This document shows, piece after piece, positions 29,464-36,872 of a stretch of DNA of 64,000 nucleotides. The position numbers and the translations under genes are program-made. Position 1 is the first letter of the stretch; each line of letters starts with the position of its first letter. Location of the stretch: NCBI GenBank assembly GCA_027488135.1, contig JAIYCH010000131.1, positions 62,001 through 126,000 on the forward strand, given 5' to 3'. Source of the DNA: Saprospiraceae bacterium. Its GTDB lineage: Bacteria > Bacteroidota > Bacteroidia > Chitinophagales > Saprospiraceae. The notes below the pieces were generated by a model that had not been told where the DNA came from, made no database searches, and saw only the letters and a list, made by a program, of their open reading frames with translations.

Positions 29464-32007
29464 ATGCCCAAACACCTTCTTATTGTCGAGTCACCAGCAA
29501 AAGCTAAAACCATTGAAAAATTTCTAGGTGGCGATTTTACCGTTAAATCAAGTTATGGACATATCAGAGATTTAGAAAAAGGAAATAGCGCAGTGGACGT
29601 TTCTATGGACTTTAAACCACATTATATTATTTCACCTGAAAAACTTAAATTAGTAAAAGATTTAAAAGAAGCAGTTAAAAAAGTAGATGAGGTTTGGTTG
29701 GCTACGGACGAAGATCGGGAGGGAGAAGCCATTTCTTGGCATTTATGTGAGGTATTGAACTTAGATGTGCATAAAACAAAGAGAATTGTTTTTAGAGAAA
29801 TTACAAAACAAGCGATAACAAAAGCCGTCCAGTCTCCGCGAAATTTAGACTTAAATCTTGTAAATGCTCAACAAGCCAGAAGAATTCTCGACAGATTAGT
29901 TGGATTTGAACTTTCAGAAATTTTATGGCGCAAAGTTAAAGGTAAATTATCAGCCGGAAGAGTTCAATCGGTTGCCGTTAAGTTAATTGTTGAGAAGGAA
30001 CGGGAGATAAATCAATTTAACTCCGAACTATTTTTTAAGGTGGAAGCTTTTTTTTCTGTTTATAATGAACAAGGAAAATCAATTTTATTAAAATCCGAAC
30101 TTACCAATAAATTGCAAGGTCTAGCGCAGGCAAATGATTTTTTAATGTCTTGCGTCGGGGCTCAATATACTATTCAATCTATTGAGGTTAAACCATTGTC
30201 ACGAAAACCAGCGGCTCCTTTTACCACATCAACCCTCCAACAAGAGGCCAGCAGAAAATTGGGTTTTTCCGTACAACGTACAATGATTATAGCTCAAAAA
30301 CTATACGAGGCTGGGCATATTTCTTATATGAGAACCGATTCAACAAGTTTAAGCGAACAAGCTATTCTGGCTATTGAAAATGAAATTGTTCAATCTTTTG
30401 GAGCAAAGTATTCAACGCCAAGGCGTTATAAAAGCAAATCAGCTAATGCACAGGAAGCGCATGAGGCCATCAGGCCAACCTATTTTGAAAAATCTCAAAT
30501 TACGGGTGATAGAGATGAAGCAAGATTGTACGAGCTGATTTGGAAGAGAGCTATGGCGTCTCAAATGGCTGAGGCGCTACTTGAAAAAACCCAGGTTAAA
30601 ATAGGAATTTCAACGTTACCGAAAGCGGTCCTGTTAGCTGAGGGGGAAGTACTTAAATTTGATGGATTTCTAAAACTTTATCTCGAATCTAATGACGACG
30701 ATGAAGAAGATGAAGTAAAAGGTATGCTTCCTCCGCTTAAAGTTAAGCAAGTTTTACCTTTGAGTGAAATGAAAGCAACAGAAAGGCAGACCAGAGGTCC
30801 TTCAAGGTATTCTGAGGCTGGTTTAGTTAAAAAATTAGAGGAACTTGGCATCGGAAGACCTTCAACGTATGCTCCCACCATAAGTAAAATTATGGAAGAA
30901 GGTAGGGGATATGTTGTTAAAGAATCAAAAGATGGGGTAGAACAGATTTTTCAAGTCCTGAAGCTTGAAAATGATAAAATAACACAACATTCTCTGAAGG
31001 AAAATACAGGATCTTTTAAAAATAGGTTGGTACCAACAGATATGGGTATTACGGTGTCAGATTTTCTCGATGAGAATTTTGTAGAGATTATGAATTATTC
31101 ATTCACCGCTGAAATAGAAGAAAGGTTCGATGCCGTCGCTTTAGGTAAAATTGCATGGACCAACATGTTGAAAGATTTTTATTTCCCTTTTCATGAGCTT
31201 GTTGTTCAAACGATGGAAAGTGCTACGAGACCAACCAGGGAAAGAATACTAGGTAAAGATCCAGTAACGGGCTTAACCATTCTTACTAGGATGACACGTG
31301 TAGGTCCAGTGGTTCAAATGGGTGCTCCCGATGAATTAGGACCTGAAGGAAAACCAAAATATGGAAATTTAATAGCAGGCCAATCTATAGAAACACTAAC
31401 TTTTGAAGAAGCTTTACTTCTTTTTTCTCTACCCCGTGACCTAGGAATTTACTTGAATGAAAAAGTGTCCATCGGTAAAGGTAAGTTTGGTCCTTATGTG
31501 AAATTTGGAGAGAAATTTATTTCCATTCCCAGAACAGCAGATCCTTTTACCATCACTGTAGATGATGCGCAAAAACTCATTGACCAAAAAGAAAAAGAAG
31601 ATGCACCCGTCCATCATTATCAAAATGAACCGGTAACTAAAGGGAAAGGTCGTTTCGGACCATTTTTAAAATGGAAGGAATATTTTATAAATATCCCTAA
31701 AAAATATAATCCGGATACCATTTCTGTAAAAGATATGGATGAGCTTATTTCAGCTAAAATTAATAAGGAAAATAGTAGATTTATCCTGCAATGGGAATCT
31801 GAACATATTAGCGTGGAAAGAGGTCGTTGGGGGCCATTTATTAGATTTAAAAAAGAAATGATTTCTTTTCCAAAGACGGATGGCATTAAAATAGATGATG
31901 AACAAGCAGCGCTGTTTGACTTAGATTCAATCAAGAAAATTATTGAAAAACAACTTCCTGACGCTTTTAAACCTAAAATTGCCGCGAAAAAAACAAAAGC
32001 TAAATAA
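29464..32007 (+). CDS. topA: DNA topoisomerase I
   Basis: This type IA topoisomerase relaxes negative supercoils through a 5'-phosphotyrosine. It is 847 aa. The Toprim domain starts HLLIVESPAKAKTIEKFLG with acidic motif TDEDREGEAI. The catalytic tyrosine is Y288 (ISYMRTDSTS). The C-terminus has no Cys4 zinc fingers. Instead it carries at least three repeats of the pattern G(K/R)(F/W)GP(Y/F)-x-K/R-F/W (GKFGPYVKFG, GRFGPFLKWK, GRWGPFIRFK), as in many Bacteroidota and Actinobacteria. The DUF3467 gene follows after 8 bases. Confidence 0.96.
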   Translation: MPKHLLIVESPAKAKTIEKFLGGDFTVKSSYGHIRDLEKGNSAVDVSMDFKPHYIISPEKLKLVKDLKEAVKKVDEVWLATDEDREGEAISWHLCEVLNLDVHKTKRIVFREITKQAITKAVQSPRNLDLNLVNAQQARRILDRLVGFELSEILWRKVKGKLSAGRVQSVAVKLIVEKEREINQFNSELFFKVEAFFSVYNEQGKSILLKSELTNKLQGLAQANDFLMSCVGAQYTIQSIEVKPLSRKPAAPFTTSTLQQEASRKLGFSVQRTMIIAQKLYEAGHISYMRTDSTSLSEQAILAIENEIVQSFGAKYSTPRRYKSKSANAQEAHEAIRPTYFEKSQITGDRDEARLYELIWKRAMASQMAEALLEKTQVKIGISTLPKAVLLAEGEVLKFDGFLKLYLESNDDDEEDEVKGMLPPLKVKQVLPLSEMKATERQTRGPSRYSEAGLVKKLEELGIGRPSTYAPTISKIMEEGRGYVVKESKDGVEQIFQVLKLENDKITQHSLKENTGSFKNRLVPTDMGITVSDFLDENFVEIMNYSFTAEIEERFDAVALGKIAWTNMLKDFYFPFHELVVQTMESATRPTRERILGKDPVTGLTILTRMTRVGPVVQMGAPDELGPEGKPKYGNLIAGQSIETLTFEEALLLFSLPRDLGIYLNEKVSIGKGKFGPYVKFGEKFISIPRTADPFTITVDDAQKLIDQKEKEDAPVHHYQNEPVTKGKGRFGPFLKWKEYFINIPKKYNPDTISVKDMDELISAKINKENSRFILQWESEHISVERGRWGPFIRFKKEMISFPKTDGIKIDDEQAALFDLDSIKKIIEKQLPDAFKPKIAAKKTKAK

Positions 32008-32015
32008 ATATAACC

Positions 32016-32354
32016 ATGTCAAAATCAAACGAAAATCTGGAAAGTCAAGAGATGATGGAAAACTCAATGAATATTGAGTTGTCAGAAGAAATAGCAGAGG
32101 GTATTTATTCGAATCTCGCTGTAATTTCACACAGTAACGCAGAATTTGTAGTAGATTTCATACTTCTTGTTCCTAATGTACCTAAAGCAAAGGTTAAATC
32201 AAGAATCATTCTGACGCCTCAGCACGCTAAAAGATTGTTGGGCGCAATGGCGGATAATATTAAAAGGTATGAACAACAATTTGGTGAAATTGTAGATCCT
32301 AATGCTAATAATTATATCCCGCCAATGCACTTTACAACGAGAGGGGAAGCTTAA
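32016..32354 (+). CDS. DUF3467 protein
   Basis: This is a 112 aa soluble protein of the DUF3467 family, found widely in Bacteroidota with no established function. Recognisable features are GIYSNLAVISHSNAEFVVDF, the VPKAKVKSRIILTPQHAKRLL core and a C-terminal amphipathic helix. It lies 8 bases after topA, and this fixed pairing suggests cotranscription. The last 4 bases overlap the end of the convergent FKBP gene. Confidence 0.85.
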   Translation: MSKSNENLESQEMMENSMNIELSEEIAEGIYSNLAVISHSNAEFVVDFILLVPNVPKAKVKSRIILTPQHAKRLLGAMADNIKRYEQQFGEIVDPNANNYIPPMHFTTRGEA

Positions 32355-32806
32355 TTGGAAAAGGCCAATAATTCTATCTCAAAGATTAAAACGCTTTTCC
32401 CTGGAATACCTCCTGACCCAAATTGGCCGTATCCAAGATTAGATGGTATGATAAAAGTTCCTTTTCCTCCTTTTTTAAGTAAAGGAATGGCTATTCTCCA
32501 GCCAGGAATGAGACTGGTGAGTTGAAATGTAGCTGATTTTCCTGTTGCCGTTTGATCAAATACAGTGCCATTGATTAAGGTGCCTTTATATCTTACCTCT
32601 ACGGTTGCTGTGGGTGATGGATTATTTCCAACGCCAGTATTAATGATGTTGTAGTGAATACCACTCGGATCTTTGGTCATGGTCAATTTATTAGTGGTTA
32701 GGTAGTTAACTATAACTTCCTGATCTACCATGTCTTGATCAACAACCTCTTTAGTACAAGATGAAAAAAATAAAGCCAGCATAAATAAAAATCCTACTTG
32801 TTTCAT
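32351..32806 (-). CDS. Short FKBP-type peptidyl-prolyl isomerase lipoprotein
   Basis: This exported isomerase is 151 aa. The lipoprotein signal ends FSSC with C17 lipidated. One FKBP domain fills the rest: VEVRYKGTLINGTVFDQT, the LIPGWRIAIPLLKKGGKGTFIIPSNLGYG block, and IPGKSVLIFEIELL. Unlike the FKBP lipoprotein at 4.4-5.2 kb it has no second domain. Its promoter lies over the start of the divergent polX-like gene. Confidence 0.93.
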   Translation of the reverse strand: MKQVGFLFMLALFFSSCTKEVVDQDMVDQEVIVNYLTTNKLTMTKDPSGIHYNIINTGVGNNPSPTATVEVRYKGTLINGTVFDQTATGKSATFQLTSLIPGWRIAIPLLKKGGKGTFIIPSNLGYGQFGSGGIPGKSVLIFEIELLAFSN

Positions 32807-32818
32807 ATATTTTTTTTA

Positions 32819-32848
32819 CAAAAGTAAATAATTTCCATGACTAACAAA
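32819..32848 (-). promoter_or_regulatory. Bacteroidota-type promoter of the short FKBP gene
   Basis: On the minus strand it reads TTTG (32848-32845), an 18-base spacer, and TACTTTTG (32826-32819), a full match. It overlaps the ATG of the divergent PolX-like gene (32837), so the two transcription units overlap at their 5' ends. The leader would be about six bases. Confidence 0.6.
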
Positions 32849-34489
32849 GAAATTGCCCAGACATTCCAGCTTTTGTCAAATCTTATGGAATTACATGATG
32901 GAGATCCATTTCGAATCAAATCTTATCAATTTGTTTATCAAACGATAAGAAATTTAGACGTCTCTCTCGTAGATTTACCTCAGTCTGAATTAGCTAAAAT
33001 TAAGGGCATTGGTAAATCTATTTCATTACAAATAGTCGAGTTATTCAGTACAGGAAGTTTAACAGGACTCAATAATCTTTTAGAAATAACACCTCCTGGA
33101 ATTATTAAATTATTGAAAATAAAAGGTTTTGGTCCTAAAAAAATCAAACAACTCTGGTCTGAACTTGGTATCGAAACACCTGGTGAACTTCTTTATGCTA
33201 TTCAAGAAAATAGATTGCTGGCATTAAAAGGTTTCGGTCAAAAATCTCAGGATGAATTACATAAGCAAATTCTGTTTTTGTTACATCATGAAAATCAATT
33301 TTTGTACCCTGAACTATTACAGGAAGCAAATGAATTATTAGACTTTTTTCAAGCGATCCATTCAACTATTAATATTGAATTAACGGGTGATTTGAAAAGG
33401 AAGTTACCTTATTCTAAGACTATTGAGTTTATTTTAAACTGTGCACCTAATACTCAGCTCTTTGTTGAAATACCCGAGGTAAGTGAGGTAGCATTAAAAG
33501 AAGACTTTATCACCGCTACCTGGAAAGGATTTTACAAGGTAGTTTTTTATTTTTCAAATGGTGTTAAATTTGGAAATAAGTGGATTGTTCATACAGGTAG
33601 TGATACTTTTATAAATAGTTTATCTGTCGATTTATTAGCTCCAGATACGCCTCATTTTAATACAGAGGAAGAGGTATTTTCATTTTTAAAATTGCAGGTT
33701 ATTCCTCCGGAAGTAAGAGAATATCCTATCCATGATATCCTGGACCATAACGTATTAGATAATTTGATTACCATAGATGATATAAAGGGAGTTGTCCATT
33801 CTCATTCCCTTTATAGTGACGGTTCTAATACTATAGCTCAAATGGCATCAGTATCACAACAAAGTGGATACGCTTATTTAGTTATGACGGATCATTCACA
33901 AGCTGCATTTTATGCCAATGGATTGAAATGGGATAGAATTATTCAACAGCAACAAGAGATTGATAAGCTAAATAAAGATAATGCAGGTTTCACCATTTTA
34001 AAAGGTATAGAATGTGATATTTTATCGAATGGAGATCTGGATTATAACCATGAAATTCTCTCAACTTTTGATGTTATTATCGCTTCTGTTCATAGTATTT
34101 TAAAAATGGATGAGGAAAGGGCAATGTCCAGAATAATTAAAGCTATTGAAAATCCTTTTACACATATATTGGGGCATCCTACCGGTCGGTTATTACTTTC
34201 TAGGCCAGGTTACCCTTTAGATATAAAAAAGGTGATTGATGCTTGTAGTGCCAATAAAGTAGCTATAGAACTTAATGCAAATCCGCGAAGATTGGATATT
34301 GACTGGCAATGGATTCCTTATGCAATGCATAAAAATGTTTTTATTTCTATTAATCCGGATGCTCACGCTATAAAAGGTATTCAAGATATTAAATATGGCG
34401 TGGATATGGCCAGGAAAGGAAAATTGCAAAAAGAACTTTGTTTAAATGCCTGCGATGTACTTACTTTTTTAGAAAGAATAAAAAAGTAA
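32837..34489 (+). CDS. PolX-like protein with inactive polymerase site and intact PHP exonuclease domain
   Basis: Bacterial PolX joins a beta-type DNA polymerase to a PHP 3'-5' exonuclease for base excision repair. This 550 aa protein has the N-terminal helix-hairpin-helix part (IKGIGKSISLQIVEL, IKGFGPKKIKQLW, LKGFGQKSQDEL). The palm motif that should hold the metal-binding DxD reads KTIEFIL: T195 and E197 replace the two aspartates, so polymerase activity is probably lost. The PHP domain keeps H321 and H323 (HSHSLYSDGS), TDHS, GIECD, SVHS, GHPTGR and NPDAH. It probably acts as a nuclease alone. Confidence 0.88.
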   Translation: MTNKEIAQTFQLLSNLMELHDGDPFRIKSYQFVYQTIRNLDVSLVDLPQSELAKIKGIGKSISLQIVELFSTGSLTGLNNLLEITPPGIIKLLKIKGFGPKKIKQLWSELGIETPGELLYAIQENRLLALKGFGQKSQDELHKQILFLLHHENQFLYPELLQEANELLDFFQAIHSTINIELTGDLKRKLPYSKTIEFILNCAPNTQLFVEIPEVSEVALKEDFITATWKGFYKVVFYFSNGVKFGNKWIVHTGSDTFINSLSVDLLAPDTPHFNTEEEVFSFLKLQVIPPEVREYPIHDILDHNVLDNLITIDDIKGVVHSHSLYSDGSNTIAQMASVSQQSGYAYLVMTDHSQAAFYANGLKWDRIIQQQQEIDKLNKDNAGFTILKGIECDILSNGDLDYNHEILSTFDVIIASVHSILKMDEERAMSRIIKAIENPFTHILGHPTGRLLLSRPGYPLDIKKVIDACSANKVAIELNANPRRLDIDWQWIPYAMHKNVFISINPDAHAIKGIQDIKYGVDMARKGKLQKELCLNACDVLTFLERIKK

Positions 34490-34549
34490 AATTAACCGTC
34501 TATTAACAAAATAAATAGCTCCTCATACTAAGAATTGAATAATTGTACC

Positions 34550-34557
34550 TATTTTTG
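34550..34557 (+). promoter_or_regulatory. Putative -7 box (TATTTTTG) for the DUF1573 gene
   Basis: A full TAnnTTTG match 33 bases before the ATG at 34591. No properly spaced TTG is visible upstream. Confidence 0.35.
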
Positions 34558-34590
34558 TCCCTGATTTTAGATTTAATAAATTTCAAAAAA

Positions 34591-35103
34591 ATGAACATGA
34601 ACAGAAATAGTTTTTTCCTGATGTTATTTGTTTCATCAAGTATTTTAGTAGGCTGTGATTCAAAAAGTGATGTTAGAGATGCTGCTAAGGATAGTCTTAA
34701 TCCAGAGGCTAGTGCTATGACAGCTACTGCTACAGATCCAACAGCAATGCCTTCAGAAACACCAAGTGGTCCTACCACCACAGTAAACTTTTCAGAAGAG
34801 AGATTTAATTTCGGAACAGTGACTGCGGGTGAAAAGGTTCAACATAATTTCAAAATCAAAAATACTGGTAAAGAGCCATTAATCATTACTAATGCAAGTA
34901 GCAGTTGTGGTTGCACTGTTCCAGAATGGCCAAAAGAACCTATCGCTCCAGGAAAATCAGGGGAGATAAAGGTTGTTTTTGATAGCAATGGTAAAAGTGG
35001 TGCTCAGAGTAAAAGAGTTACTATCGTTTCTAATACCAACCCGCCAGAATCTTTCCTTTACCTTGAAGGTGACGTTTCTGGAGCGGCTCCTCAAGGGAAT
35101 TAA
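34591..35103 (+). CDS. DUF1573 lipoprotein
   Basis: This is a 170 aa lipoprotein (signal ends LVGC, C22) with a low-complexity Ala/Thr/Pro-rich linker. A single DUF1573 domain follows (RFNFGTVTAGEKVQHNFKI, SSSCGCTVPEWPKEPIAPG, VTIVSNTNPP), an Ig-like beta-sandwich common in Bacteroidota. Its function is unknown. The upstream TTG at 34543 would add 16 residues before the signal peptide and is rejected. A strong terminator hairpin follows the stop. Confidence 0.88.
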   Translation: MNMNRNSFFLMLFVSSSILVGCDSKSDVRDAAKDSLNPEASAMTATATDPTAMPSETPSGPTTTVNFSEERFNFGTVTAGEKVQHNFKIKNTGKEPLIITNASSSCGCTVPEWPKEPIAPGKSGEIKVVFDSNGKSGAQSKRVTIVSNTNPPESFLYLEGDVSGAAPQGN

Positions 35104-35120
35104 AAAAAATCTAATCTAAC

Positions 35121-35153
35121 AAAGGGAACTTCTTCTGGGGGTTCCCTTTTTTT
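35121..35153 (+). terminator. Rho-independent terminator between DUF1573 gene and mqnP
   Basis: A 9-bp stem pairs AAAGGGAAC (35121-35129) with GTTCCCTTT (35141-35149), followed by seven T. The T run ends six bases before the next start codon, so the downstream gene probably depends on readthrough or on a promoter overlapping the hairpin. Confidence 0.85.
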
Positions 35154-35158
35154 ATATT

Positions 35159-36025
35159 ATGCTGAATCTATACTTATCTCTCATAAAGTTTAGTCATACG
35201 GTCTTTGCTTTGCCTTTCGCTCTTATTGGTTTTTACCTGGCCTATGTTAAATATCAACCTACTGATTTTATTACTAAATTTATTTTAGTGATTCTAGCCA
35301 TGGTTTTTGCCAGAAGTTCTGCCATGGCCTTTAATAGGTATGTTGACAGAGAAATAGATGCTAAAAATCCACGTACAAAAGATCGGGAAATTCCGTCAGG
35401 TAAAATCTCAAAACAAGCGGCTATTTGGTTTATACTCCTAAGTATGTTGGGCTTTATAACCACTACTTTTTTTATAAATCAATTATGTTTTTTCCTTTCT
35501 CCCGTTGCATTGTTAGTGATATTGGGGTATAGCTTCACAAAGCGTTTTACCTGGCTTTGTCATTATGTTTTAGGACTAGGTCTTGCCCTGGCACCTATTG
35601 GCGCTTATCTCACAATTAGTGGCGAATTCGATAGTTTAACTATAATATTTGGATGTTGTGTTTTCTTTTGGGTGGGAGGATTCGATATTATTTATTCTCT
35701 TCAGGATGCTTCTTTCGACGCTTCTTTTCAATTAAAATCGATCCCTGCAAAATTTGGTATAAGCAAGGCTATTACTATATCAAGAATCTCTCATCTTTTA
35801 TCTTCTATATGCCTGTTTTCTGGTGTTCTCCTAATGAATAAACAATACGCTAGCATCGGATGGTTATCTTGGGTCGCTTTTGTGTCCTTTATTACGCTAC
35901 TTATAAGACAACACATTTTAGTAAACGATAAAAATTTATCCAAAATAAACCAAGCCTTCTTTACTACCAATGGTATGGCCAGTGTTATTTTAGGGGCATT
36001 TATTATATTGGATCTGTTTGTTTGA
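35159..36025 (+). CDS. mqnP: UbiA-family prenyltransferase, probable MqnP
   Basis: This membrane prenyltransferase is 288 aa with about eight hydrophobic segments. The prenyl-diphosphate motif is N59-R-Y-V-D-R-E-I-D67 (key D63 and D67), and the second motif lies near YSLQDASFD. UbiA members attach a polyprenyl chain to an aromatic acid. Because MqnD of the futalosine menaquinone route is encoded at 41.3-42.1 kb, the MqnP role is the best fit; this is context-based. Its 3' end overlaps the convergent MOSC gene by 23 bases. Confidence 0.82.
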   Translation: MLNLYLSLIKFSHTVFALPFALIGFYLAYVKYQPTDFITKFILVILAMVFARSSAMAFNRYVDREIDAKNPRTKDREIPSGKISKQAAIWFILLSMLGFITTTFFINQLCFFLSPVALLVILGYSFTKRFTWLCHYVLGLGLALAPIGAYLTISGEFDSLTIIFGCCVFFWVGGFDIIYSLQDASFDASFQLKSIPAKFGISKAITISRISHLLSSICLFSGVLLMNKQYASIGWLSWVAFVSFITLLIRQHILVNDKNLSKINQAFFTTNGMASVILGAFIILDLFV

Positions 36026-36839
36026 TATTTTTTATCTCGTCACCCACTTGTATAATATCATTATCGTTTCCTGTTTTTAAGCAAGCGTTCAGGCCGAAAA
36101 TTATTTTCTTATTTTCGATATAATTCTTTGACATAAAGGGTAAAATTTCCTCATTAACCATCATTGTCTCAGGTTCAATACTTATAACCTGACATCTTGC
36201 ACAGGGTTTAAATGAATCAAAAATTTGATTGTTTATTTCAATAGACTTCCACGATTTTTCCTCATTAAGTTCACTATTTCCTATGACTATATTAGGTCTG
36301 AAATGCATCATTGATACTTTTTTGTCTAAATGTCTATTTAAGAAAGCTAAAGATGATTCAGTACAAATTAAATAAGGAAAACCATCTGCAAACAAAACGC
36401 CCTGTCCTTTATTTGCATATTTTAAATCAACTTGTCTAAAAAATTCGGGAATCATTCTTACCAGCATGCATTGTATGCCTAATGCATCAGAGAACCAGTC
36501 ATCTATCATTTTATCTACGGATTGAACATCAATAACGTCATCCCAAACGTTTACCTTATATATAGTGCTTTTTTGATATGGAGGATTTAAATGAATTAAA
36601 ATTGGAGGTTGATTTTTTTTCTCATTATCTAATTGTATTAAGTCTTCATTTATCATGCTGACTTTTATGTTGTACAATGATGGATACTCTCTAAGAGTAA
36701 TCATTTTTTTTTCAACATAACTCATCAACATAAACTTTCTATCATTTTTAAATCCAGTAGATGTTACTTTAGCGAACGGAAGGGAAACCCCACTAAGTGA
36801 TTTTATCGGATAAATGATTATTTTTGAGACAGTTTTCAT
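36003..36839 (-). CDS. MOSC domain protein (YcbX-like)
   Basis: This is a 278 aa protein with an N-terminal beta-barrel (IIYPIKSLSGVSLPFAKV) and a C-terminal MOSC domain including RPNIVIGN and the Cys-containing PCARCQV (probable molybdenum cofactor binding). Relatives (YcbX, mARC) detoxify N-hydroxylated bases. The ferredoxin domain of E. coli YcbX is absent, so an outside electron donor is needed. The ATG at 36839 is preferred over a TTG six bases before. Confidence 0.87.
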   Translation of the reverse strand: MKTVSKIIIYPIKSLSGVSLPFAKVTSTGFKNDRKFMLMSYVEKKMITLREYPSLYNIKVSMINEDLIQLDNEKKNQPPILIHLNPPYQKSTIYKVNVWDDVIDVQSVDKMIDDWFSDALGIQCMLVRMIPEFFRQVDLKYANKGQGVLFADGFPYLICTESSLAFLNRHLDKKVSMMHFRPNIVIGNSELNEEKSWKSIEINNQIFDSFKPCARCQVISIEPETMMVNEEILPFMSKNYIENKKIIFGLNACLKTGNDNDIIQVGDEIKNIKQTDPI

Positions 36840-36872
36840 AACCAATGTCTAAATTTATTAAAAAATAATATA

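Noticed and set aside
34543-34590. Earlier TTG start for the DUF1573 lipoprotein
   Set aside because: It would put 16 residues before a proper lipoprotein signal and overlap the -7 box.
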